Assembly (NCBI RefSeq): GCF_949987515.2
Contig: NC_082696.1
Span: forward strand, 62,752,447 to 62,816,446
Direction: 5' to 3'
DNA: 64,000 nucleotides
From: Delphinus delphis
Lineage: Eukaryota > Chordata > Mammalia > Artiodactyla > Delphinidae
Both the position numbers and the translations under genes were made by a program. This document shows, piece by piece, positions 1 to 9,300 of this stretch (its first letter is position 1; each line of letters starts with the position of its first letter). A model generated the notes under the pieces. It had not been told where the DNA came from. It saw only the letters and a list, made by a program, of their open reading frames with translations, and did no database searches.

Positions 1-378
1 AGCCATAACATCATCTAATTCTATAAAAAGCAGTCACTTCCAAAGTGGCATAAAATAAACTAAGATATCAGGGAAAGGGTGAAAACATTCAGTAACACCC
101 AACATAGAACATAAAGGGCAAACGTGCACATCATCGACTACAATGTATTTTTGTTTAAGCTTTCATTATATCAAGATTTTAAACATATTTTAAGGTGCTT
201 TCTAATAATTCCTATCATAAGATTTTTGAGTTTCTATTATTGTCATGCATTCTTTTTGAATTTGCATCCAGGACTAAATGTCCAGCTAGATAATAAATAC
301 AGTATGGTGTTCAGTTTAATTAGATGATTATGAAATTGTAGAATTCAAAGGATACTAATGTTTATTTAGTTCCTAAGT
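1..378. other. unassigned AT-rich sequence
   Basis: No gene, RNA or repeat family was recognised here. The stretch is AT-rich with only short open frames that lack any family signature. It ends in the ATTT-rich tail of the following reversed SINE. Confidence 0.5.
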
Positions 379-596
379 TATTTATTTATTTATTTGTGTA
401 TTTGGCAGTACGCAGGCCTCTCACTGTTGTGGCCTCTCCCGTTGCGGAGCACAGGCTCCGGACGCGCAGGCTCAGCAGCCATGGCTCACAGGCCTAGCCG
501 CTCCGCAGCATGTGGGATCTTCCCGGACCGGGGCACGAACCCGCGTCCCCTGAGTCGGCAGGCGGACTCTCAACCACTGCGCCACCAGGGAAGCCC
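379..596 (-). mobile_element. CHR-type tRNA-derived SINE, reverse orientation
   Basis: This is a full-length cetartiodactyl SINE read on the minus strand. Reading right to left, it starts at about 596 with the head 'gggcttccctggtggcgcag', which contains a Pol III A box. The B-box region follows (ggttcg-like, here altered to gggttcgtgc form), then the CpG-rich unique body ending near 405. The tail at 379-404 is an AAAT-type repeat instead of pure poly(A). TSDs cannot be fixed because both flanks are ATTT-rich. Short open frames crossing it are by-products of SINE sequence and should not be called genes. Confidence 0.93.
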
Positions 597-706
597 ATTT
601 ATTTATTTTGATTGTATTCTTGTCTATAAGTCTCACATAACCCTACTTTATTAAATTTTATACTAAGTGGGTTAAGATGCTTGCTCAAGGTCAACTACTA
701 AAAAAT

Positions 707-933
707 GAGTTAGCGGGCTTCCCTGGTGGCGCAGTGGTTGAGAGTCCGCCTGCCAATGCAGGGGACACAGGTTCGTGCCCCGGTCCGGGAAGATCCCACA
801 TGCCGCGGAGCAGCTGGGCCCGTGAGCCATGGCCACTGAGCCTGCGCGTCCGGAGCCTGTGTTCCGCAACAGGAGAGGCCACAACAGTGAGAGGCCCGAG
901 TACCGCGATTAAAAAAAAAAAAAAAGAGTTAGC
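707..933 (+). mobile_element. CHR-type SINE with TSDs
   Basis: The SINE body spans 715-925, from the head through the A box (tggcgcagtggtt) and B box (ggttcgtgcc) to a 15-nt poly(A). The TSD gagttagc occurs at 707-714 and again at 926-933, with near-matching A-rich bases before each copy. It lies 118 bp from the reversed SINE at 379-596, head to head with it. Confidence 0.95.
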
Positions 934-966
934 AAGGTCTTCTAATTCCTGAATCCTATCTATCCC

Positions 967-968
967 AC

Positions 969-1017
<49 letters not shown>
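967..1017. repeat. (AT)n/(CA)n microsatellite
   Basis: A short AT run at about 969-979 passes into about 19 uninterrupted AC units, followed by degenerate GACATA-type units to about 1042. This is a likely length-variable marker. Confidence 0.97.
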
Positions 1018-1021
<4 letters not shown>

Positions 1022-1375
1022 TAGACATAGACACAGACACATATACTTCCTCCCAGATATTTCAGTCAATAACTCCAAGGAAGGTGGCCCAATGGTTTCA
1101 ACATGAAACCATTCTGGGTCATCTAATCAACCCTCTTGGTTTTGGTTCTGGCAACTGAAGGACAAAAAGATTAGTCCAAAGAGGAAGGTGGTCTGAGAAA
1201 GTCCCCTCCTGACTTTCTTGAGGGAACTTTCCAATACATAATGCTGTTTCTGTATCTTTCCCGTAATTTTTTGCCTATTCAACTTAATATGTTTTCGTGT
1301 TTTTTACTAAGATGTGAAAATACAAAGCTTCTGTCACTTGGCTAGCATTAAAAATGACTCCAAATACTTATGGTT
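1018..1375. other. unassigned sequence
   Basis: No gene or repeat family was recognised. The stretch lies between the CA microsatellite and a MER5-like element. Confidence 0.4.
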
Positions 1376-1515
1376 CAGTGGTTCTCAACTTCAGTTGTGC
1401 TCCAAAATCAATCACTATATATAATTATTCCAATACAAATAGTTAAGCATCACCCTTGGAATTCCTGATTTAGTTGAGGCCCTAGCATCTGTATTTTGAC
1501 AAAATGCTACAGGTA
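1376..1515 (+). mobile_element. MER5-like hAT-Charlie fragment
   Basis: It opens with the terminal motif cagtggttctcaact, characteristic of MER5A/B non-autonomous hAT elements. The interior resembles the family's 'gatttagt..ggcc..gcatctgtatttt' arrangement. The right inverted repeat was not found, so it is called a fragment. Confidence 0.6.
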
Positions 1516-1544
1516 CCCTCACAAACACAATGACAACAGCAATA

Positions 1545-1762
1545 ATCATAGCTAACACATAACCACTTACAAAGCTTTCTAGGTGTCAAGCACTATCTAA
1601 GCCCATTAAACATATTAACTCATTTAATATTTAGAACAACCCCATCATTGAGGTAACTATAAGTGTGTGATTTTCAGATAAGGAAACTGAGACAGAAAGA
1701 ATTGAGGTGATAATCACAAGGTCACATAGCCAGAGTGGAGAAGCTAGGATTAAACACCAATT
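1545..1762 (-). mobile_element. MIR SINE fragment
   Basis: The reversed MIR core and 3' region are recognisable: 'cattaaacatattaactcat', then 'cagataaggaaactgagaca', then 'aaggtcacatagccagagtg'. Heavy divergence is normal for this ancient mammalian SINE. Confidence 0.85.
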
Positions 1763-1765
1763 TTG

Positions 1766-2904
1766 TGGGGCTCTGTGATCTTAAATGGTTTTATGTTCAT
1801 TACTCAATCTCACTGCATCTCTTCATGAGGGCAGGAAAACAATTTTTTTAGGTAAATGGAATCTTAATATATCTACTCACACATTAAGAAAACAAAACTT
1901 CTGAGAAGCTAAATGTCTTTCTATTCATAAAACTAGTAATTGAGAGACCTAGTATGCTACTGCAGATCCAGTACTGTTTCTCCAAAAACACCACCTTTCT
2001 GTCACAGCAATTTTGCTTTTCTCTAAGTATGATATTTAATATAGGGACTGTATTATTCATAATGCTTAGCTGAAAGCAACAGAAGTAATTTTTGGTTTTA
2101 AAATGAAAAAGAGCTGATCAAAATTATACTGGGAAGCTCACAGAATTGTGAGAAAGATGGGTCAATACTCAAGTTCCGAGAATCATGGCCCAAAATACTC
2201 CAAGAATGGTGGCCCAAAACTCTCCAAGGAAAACAGCTTGTGCCATTGCTGCCTCTGGGATGCTCAGCTGTCAAGAGCGCAACTTGACTGCAACCAAAAC
2301 TCTGCCAGCACTGACATCAGTTCTAGGACCAGAAGTCAAAATTGTAAGCATTACGACTCCTGAAAATCCAATGTCAATTAAATGAATCCTATATAAAGTG
2401 TACTTACTACCCAAGAGGATTGCTGCCAAATAAAGCTTCACTTGAGCAAAGTGCATTGCTGGAATCCTGAATCATGTGTTGCACTGCAAAGAAAAGTGAG
2501 AACGTGCATTTCTCGGTTTCTACCTTGGGGAGGTGAAACTGTTACAGCAAGCAGAACATGACAAGGTTGTTCAAAAGGTGCTGACAAGAGTCACGTGGAA
2601 GCTAGAAAAATATGGAGAGTCAGAAAGGGATTAGAGATGGATGACTTCAATGCAGACTTTGAAATTTAAACTCTTGGAATATTAGAGAAAGAATATACAA
2701 TTAATTAGGAGGATACCTTAAAATAAGTTGTAACTGCACACTTCACTAAAAGGCTGAGAGAGTTGTTTTCCAATTTTGGATTTCAGTTGCAATGCTTTTG
2801 ATAGATATACTGAAAAAAAAAGAGAGTCTGGGAGAAGGATCTAGATATCAATACTACTCCCATTCATTGCTAGCAGTGTAGTCCTGTGTAAGTTTTTGTT
2901 ACCA
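1766..2904. other. unassigned; possible old repeat in 2040-2480
   Basis: Mostly featureless AT-rich DNA. The part at about 2040-2480 is somewhat richer in GC. It reads like an old interspersed repeat (graded GC, and an AATAAA-containing segment near 2430), but I cannot name a family. The ATG-initiated frames there (70 codons or fewer) show no protein signature. Confidence 0.3.
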
Positions 2905-3015
2905 TTTAAAAAGCCATGTCTCCATGCCACAACGAAGATCCTGTGTGCTGCAACTAAGACCCAGCATAGCTAAAATAAAAATAATAAATAAATTTTTTTT
3001 AAAAAGCCATGTCTC
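2905..3015 (+). mobile_element. 5'-truncated CHR-type SINE with 18-bp TSD
   Basis: An insert of about 75 bp (2923-2997) carries only the 3' end of a SINE: 'gccacaacgaagatcctgtg', then 'gcaactaagacccagc', then an AAATAAATAAA tail. Perfect 18-bp TSDs (tttaaaaagccatgtctc) flank it at 2905-2922 and 2998-3015. The 5' head, A box and B box are absent, so it inserted truncated and could not be transcribed by Pol III. Confidence 0.9.
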
Positions 3016-3269
3016 TATCAGGGAATAGAAATAATACTTACTTTACAGAGTTATTTGAGGATTAAATGAGAGTGCAAGTAAAATACCTGACACCAAAATA
3101 TCAGTCCAATTTCTCCATCCCCTTTGGAAAATTTTTGTAATATGTTAGAAACATTTTGAAACCAATGCCATTAATAAACAAATACACGCAAATTACTCTA
3201 CTCATGACCTTCCAAAGTGGACTTGACCACTGCACCCTTTATGACCCTCAGTACCAAAGAAGAGACTTT

Positions 3270-3466
3270 GGGCTTCCCTGGTGGTGCAGTGGTTGAAAGT
3301 CTGCCTGCCGTGTCCCGGTCCGGGAAGATCCCACATGCCACGGAGCTGCTGGGCCCGTGAGCCATGGCCGCTGAGCTTGCGCGTCCGGAGCCTGTGCTCC
3401 ACAACGGGAGAGGCCACAACAGTGAGAGGCCCGCGTACCGCAAAACAAAAAAAAAAAAAAAAAAAA
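3270..3466 (+). mobile_element. CHR-type SINE with internal B-box deletion
   Basis: The head, A box, body and poly(A) are present. Compared with the other copies in this window, about 20 bp are missing between 3310 and 3311. That segment normally contains ggttcg, the core of the Pol III B box. A clear adjacent TSD was not found; accctttat at the right end recurs upstream at 3234 but not next to the SINE. Confidence 0.93.
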
Positions 3467-3474
3467 CCCTTTAT

Positions 3475-3779
3475 CATAACTTCTAAATTTATATTCCCTC
3501 TTATTTTTTTAACACATCTATTAATCTCCTCTACTAGATCCTATATCCCTTGAAGCCAGGATATGGTGTGAGGCAAACACAGAGGACTACCTACCAAAAC
3601 ATACATTTTTCCTTTTCTAGTCATTAATAGAATCCTGATTTTATTCATTGAAATAATGAGCCCCACAGGAAACCTACAGAGTACAGACCCTGTTAAAGCT
3701 ACTATGCCATGTGACTGAGTTCTATGTAGTGTGGAACTGCTGGAAACGCATGTTAAAAGGATGGGGTACTTTTTAAGTT
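3475..3779. other. unassigned sequence
   Basis: No gene or named repeat was seen. Confidence 0.35.
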
Positions 3780-4010
3780 TCTTTCTCCTTCTGCCTTCCT
3801 GCTCCTGGAACCAAAGATAATAGCTGAAACTCCAGCAACCATCTTGGTCCATGTGGTAACCTTGAGAATGAAAATCATATGAGGCAAGGAAGAGAAACAG
3901 AAGGAACCAGGGAACAAGAGAACTTTGTGCAGCTGCAGTATCAGCACGGCATTGCCTCCCTCTGGACTTCTTATATATGAGGGAACAACATTTGTATCTT
4001 TTAAACATTA
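3780..4010 (+). mobile_element. old LTR fragment, MaLR/ERVL-like
   Basis: The order of motifs resembles a recurrent ancient mammalian LTR: 'ccagcaaccatcttggtcca', then 'ccttgagaatg', then 'gcattgcctccctctggact', then a 'tatatgagggaacaac..tttaaac' 3' end. No internal proviral sequence is attached. A 155-codon minus-strand frame across 3541-4008 is probably chance, since it runs antisense through this LTR. Confidence 0.4.
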
Positions 4011-4565
4011 AGAATCAAATCTCCAAACTCAATATGTAACTGACCCATACTGTCTTTCATTTAAATTTCTATTCCCAGACTTATAACAATGCCTGAGACA
4101 TTGTAAGTATTTAATAAAAATTGGATTAATTAATTCATCTATGGTTTTAAGCCAAATATAAATGACTTCTGATGTGTCTATGACTTCACTTGAACACATA
4201 CAATAATAGAAAATTTCCTATCTAATGAGACAGTAAATAGAATAGTCACCTGAAGATGAGAAAAAATGTGGGATATGTATTTACCTTTTCTAAGTATAAT
4301 TATATTCAAATGAAAAGTGAGAGATTGAAAAATGACTTGCCTATATCTGCTTATTTTTCTATAGCTCTTCTTGAGAACATGTGAAGTACTCTTTTTAGAT
4401 AACTTTTTGCTAGTGTGCAATAGGCTGGAACGAAATTTCAGAAAAGAAGTTCGCTCAATCATGTATTTTCACTATTTGGGGTGGGAAATTTAGTTACAGC
4501 ATAAGTACTGTTTCAGAAAAGCTCTAAAAGGAATATGAGAAGTGGATATAAAAAATTAATATACT
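4011..4565. other. unassigned AT-rich sequence
   Basis: No gene or repeat family was recognised up to the left TSD of the L1. Confidence 0.35.
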
Positions 4566-4578
4566 AAGTGTACACAAT
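4566..4578. repeat. left TSD of the L1
   Basis: The 13-mer aagtgtacacaat is repeated exactly at 10761-10773. One copy lies just after the degenerate A-rich end of the L1 3' UTR. The other lies 255 bp upstream of the recognisable L1 5' UTR. A chance 13-mer match at both ends is unlikely, so I take it as the target-site duplication. Confidence 0.8.
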
Positions 4579-4833
4579 CTGAAAAGATGGTGCTAAAGAC
4601 AAACAAAGTGGGGCTACATCTCTGCTCTGGCTGTTTTCACAAAACCCTTCCAGGGTAGCTCTTCATAGAAAGTCCCCCTGTGACTTGAGCCACCAGTGAT
4701 GCAGCTCCAGCGGGAATAAGCCAGCTCTCATGTGCTGGGCAGGACTGGTTCCAGCACCCACACCTTGAAGGTCTTTTCCTTGTGTTTCCTGCCTAGAGAA
4801 GTTACTTTAGCATTTGTTGTAAAGCTGGTTTGG
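4579..4833 (+). other. 5' extension inside the L1 TSDs, with antisense L1 piece
   Basis: Positions 4579-4762 are GC-richer than the surroundings and match nothing I recognise. Positions 4763-4832 are the reverse complement of an L1 ORF1 3' end plus inter-ORF spacer; the same region lies in sense at about 6265-6335, sharing blocks such as taggcaggaaacacaag and ggaaaagacct. The L1 5' UTR begins immediately after. A 126-codon frame starting in this region and running to 5112 is probably not a gene. Confidence 0.65.
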
Positions 4834-5407
4834 GAGGACCTTCAGGATGGTGGAGGAGTGAGATGTGGAGATTGCCTTCCTCCCACAAATACATCAAAAA
4901 TACATCTACATGTGGAACAACTCCTAAAGAAGTTGATGCTCCGGCTGGGTGTCAGGCCTGAGCCTTTGAGGTGGGAGAGCCGAGTTCAGGACATTGGTCC
5001 ACTAGAGAACTCCCAGCCACTCATAAGATCAATCGACAAGAGCTCTCCCAGAGATCTCTGTCTCAACACTAAGATCCAGCTCCACTCAACAACCAGCAAG
5101 CTGCAGTGCTAGACGCCCCATGCCAAACAACTAGCAAGACAGAAACACAACCCCACCCATTAGCAGAGACACTGCCTAACATCATGATAAGTTCACAGGA
5201 ACCCAAAACACACCACTGGATGCAGTCCTGCCACCAGAAAGACAAGAACCAGCTTCATCCACCAGAACACAGGCACCAGTCCTCTCAACCAGGAACCTAC
5301 ACGACCCAGTGAACCAACCTTACCCACTGGGGATAGACACCAAAAACAAAAACAACGGGAACTATGAACTATGAACCTACAGTCCCAAACACAGTAAGTT
5401 AAGCAAA
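4834..5407 (+). promoter_or_regulatory. L1 5' UTR, internally shortened
   Basis: The first ~100 bp (from 'ggaccttcaggatggtggag') match the 5' edge of cetartiodactyl L1 5' UTRs, which normally act as internal Pol II promoters. At about 4930-4936 the sequence changes to what is normally the 3' part of the UTR, near ORF1 ('ggtgggagagcc', then 'cccatgccaaacaactagca'). The middle appears to be missing; its size cannot be measured from this window. Confidence 0.6.
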
Positions 5408-6303
5408 ATGAGAAGACAGAGAAATACACAGCAGATGAAGGAGCAAGGTAAAAACCCACCAGACCAGACAAAAGAAGAGAAAATAGGCAGTCTACCTGAA
5501 AGAGAATTCAGAGTAATGATAGTAAAGATGGTGCAAAATCTTGGAAATAGAACAGAGAAAATACAAGAAACGTTTAACAAGGAACTAGAAGAACTGAAGA
5601 GCAAACAAACAATGATGAACAACACAAAAAAATGAACTTAAAAATTCTCTAGAAGGAATCAATAGCAGAACAACTGAGGCAGAAGAATGGATAAGTGACC
5701 TGGAAGATAAAATAGTGGAAATAACTACCACAGTGCAGAATAAAGAAAAAAGACTGAAAAGAATTGAGGACAGTCTCAGAGATGTCTGGGACAACAATAA
5801 ACACACCAACATTCGAATTATAGGGGTCCCAGAAGAAGAAGACAAAAAGAAAGGCACTGAGAAAATATTTGAGGAGATGATAGTTGAAAACTTCCCTAAC
5901 GTGGGAAACAAAATAGTCAATCAAGTCCAAGAAGCGCAGAGAGTCCCATACAGATAAATGTAAGGAGAAACTCACCAAGACACATATTAATCAAACTATC
6001 AAAAATTAAATAAAAAGAAATAATATTAAAACCAACAAGGGAAAGGCAGCGAATAGCATACAAGTAAATCCCCATAAGGTTAACAGTTGATATTTCAGTA
6101 GAAACTCTGCAAGCCAGAAGGGAATGGCAATGCATATTTAAAGTGATGAAAGGGAAAAACCTACAATCAAGATTACTCTACCCAGCAAGGATCTCATTCA
6201 GATTTGATGGAGAAATTAAAACCTTTACAGACAAGCAAAAACTAAGAAAATTCAGAGCACCACTGGGCCAGCTTTGGAAGAAATGCTGGGAGAACTTCTA
6301 TAG
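5408..6303 (+). pseudogene. L1 ORF1 pseudogene (RNA-binding ORF1p)
   Basis: In living L1s this ORF encodes the trimeric RNA chaperone that coats L1 RNA in the cytoplasm. The start MRRQRNTQQMKEQGKNPPD is intact, followed by a lysine/glutamate-rich coiled-coil region. A stop follows about 75 codons in, near 5633. The reading resumes in other frames: the RRM-type part (NIRIIGVPEEED) at about 5808-5845, and the C-terminal domain (YPARISFRFDGEIKTFTDKQ) at about 6175-6240. The normal stop position is near 6301, but an indel carries the frame through it into the spacer. At least two frameshifts and several stops make it non-functional. The 300-codon span agrees with the family length. Confidence 0.9.
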
Positions 6304-6361
6304 GCAGGAAACACAAGAGAAGGAAAAGACCTACAATAAAAAACGCAAAACAATTAAGAAA

Positions 6362-9300
6362 ATGGTAATAGGAACATACATATTGATAATTACCTTAAAT
6401 GTAAATGGATTAAATGCTCCAACCAAAAGACATAGACTGGCTGAATGGATGCGAAAACAAGACCCATATATATGTTGTCTACAAGAGACCGACTTCAGAC
6501 CTAGGGACACATACAAACTGAAAGTGAGTGTATGGAAAAAGATATTCCATGCAAATGGAAATCAAAAGAAAGCTAGTAGCAATTATATCAGACAAAATAA
6601 ACTTTAAAATAAAGACTATTACAAGAGACAAAGAAGGACACTACATAATGATCAAGGGATCAATCCAAGAAGAAGATATAACAATTGTAAATATTTATGC
6701 ACCCAACAAGAAGCACCTCAATACATAAGGCAAATGCTAACAACCATAAAAGGGGAAACTGACAATAACAGAATAATAGTGGGGACTTTAACACCCCACT
6801 TTCACCAATGGACAGATCATCCAAAATGAAAATAAATAAGGAAACACAAGCTTTAAATGATACATTAAACAAGATGGACTTAATTGATATTTATAGGACA
6901 TTCCATCCAAAAACAACAGAATACACTTTCTTCTCAAGTGCTCATGGAACATTCTCCAGTATAGATCATAACTTGGGTCACAAATCCAACCATGGTAAAT
7001 TTAAGAAAATTGAAATCATATCAAATATATTTTCCTACCAAAACGCTGTGAGACTAGATAACATTTACAGGAAAAAAAACAGTAAAAAATACAAACACAG
7101 GGAGGCTAAACAATACACTACTAAATAACCAAGAGATCACTGAAGAAATCAAATAGGGAATCAAAAAATACCTAGATATAGATGGCAATGAAAACACTAT
7201 GACCCAAAACCTATGGGATGCAGCAAAAGCAGTTCTAAGAGGGAATCTTATAGCAATACAGTCCAACCTCAAGAGATAAGACAAATCTCAACTAAACAAC
7301 CTAACCTTACCCCTAAAGAAATTAGAGAAAGAAGAAAAAAAAAAAAAACCCAAAGTTAGCAGAAGGAAATAAATCATAAAGATCAGATCAGGAATAAATG
7401 AAAAACAAATGAAGGAAATGATAGCAAAGATCAATAAAACTAAAAGCTGATTCTTTGAGAATATAAACAAAATTGATAAACCATTAGCCAGACTCATCAA
7501 GAAAAAAAGGGAGAAGACTCAAGTCAACAGAATTAGAAATGAAAAAGGAGAAGTAACAAGTGACACTGAAGAAATACAAAGGATCATGAGAGATTTTACT
7601 ACAAGCAACTATATGCCAATAAAAAGGACAACCCTGGGGCTTCCCTGGTGGTGCAGTGGTTGAGAGTCTGCCTGCCGATGCAGGGGACACGGGTTCATGC
7701 CCCGGACTTGGAATATCCCACATACCGCGGAGCGGCTATGCCCATGAGCCATGGCCACTGAGCCTGCGCGTCCGGAGCCTGTGCTCCGCAAAGGGAGAGG
7801 CCACAACAGTGAGAGGCCCGAATATCGCAAAAAAAAAAAAAAAAAAAAAGGACAACCTGGAAGAATTGCAAAAATTCTTAGGAAAGCACAACCTTCCAAG
7901 ACTGAACCATGAAGAAATAGAAAATATAAACAGACCAATCACAAGCACTGAAATTGAAACTCTGATTAAAAATCTTCCAACAAACAAAAGCCCAGGACCA
8001 GATGACTTCACAGGCAAATTATATCAAACATTTAGAGAAGAGCTACCACCTATGCTTCTCAAACATTTCCAAAATATAGCAGAGGGAAGAACGCTCCCAA
8101 ACTCATTCTACAAGCCCACCATCACCCTAACACCAAAACCAAAGATGTCACAAAAAAATGAAGACTATAGGCCAATATCACTGATGAATATAGATGCAAA
8201 AATCCTCAACAAAATACTACCGAAAAGAATCCAACAGTACATTTAAAGAATCATACACCATGATCAAGTGGGGTTTATCCGAAGAATGCAAGGATTCTTC
8301 AATGTATGCAAATCAATCAATGTGATACACCATATTAACAAATTGAAGGATAAAAACCATATGATCATCTCAATAGATGCAGAACAAGCTTTTGACAAAA
8401 TTCAACACTGATTTATGATCAAAACTCTCCAGAAAGTAGGCGTAGAGGGAACCTACCACAACATAATAAAGGCCATGTATGACAAACCCACATCCAACAT
8501 CATTCTCAATGGTGAAAAACTGAAACCATTTCCACTAAGATCAGGAATAAGACAAGGTTGCTCACTCTCACCACTCTTATTCAACATCGTTTTGGAAGTT
8601 TTAGCCACATCAATCAGGGAAGAAAAGGAAATAAAAGAATCCAAATTGGAAAAGAAGAAGTAAACGTGTCACTGTTTGCAGATGACATGATACTATACAT
8701 AGAGAATCCTAAAGATGCTACCAGAAAACTTCCAGAGTCAGTCAATGAACTTGGTAAAGTAGCAGGATACAAAATGCACAGAAATCTCTTACATTCCTAT
8801 ACAGTAATGATGAAAAATCTGAAAGAGAAATTGAGGAAATACTCCCATTTACCACTGCAACAAAAAGAGTAAAATACCTAGGAATAAACCTACCTAAGGA
8901 GACAGAAGACCTGTATGCAGAAAACAGTGAGACACTGATGAAAGAATTTAAAGATGGTACAAACAGTTGGAGACATATACCATGTTCTTAGATTGGAATA
9001 ATCAACATTGTGAAAAGGACTATACTACCCAAAGCAATCTACAGACTCAATGCAATCCCTATCAAACTACCAATGGCATTTTTCACAGAACTAGAACAAA
9101 AAAAATCTCACAATTTGTTTGGAAGCACAAAAGACCCCGAATAGCCAAAGCAATCTTGAGAAAGAAAAATGGAGCTGGAGGAATTAGGCTCCCAGACTTC
9201 AGACTCTACTAGAAAGGTACAGTTATCAAGACAGTATGATACTGGCACAAAAACAGAAATATAGATCAATGGAACAGGATAGAAAGCCCAGAGATAAACC

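Noticed and set aside
379..925. tRNA genes suggested by A and B boxes
   Set aside because: The boxes belong to tRNA-derived SINEs; no cloverleaf with an anticodon arm is intact in any copy.
3541..4008. 155-codon minus-strand open frame
   Set aside because: It runs antisense through an LTR-like repeat, has no recognised domain and no promoter, splice or poly(A) context.
7656..8246. 196-codon plus-strand open frame
   Set aside because: It is a chance fusion of translated SINE with L1 ORF2; the ORF2 part is annotated in the L1.
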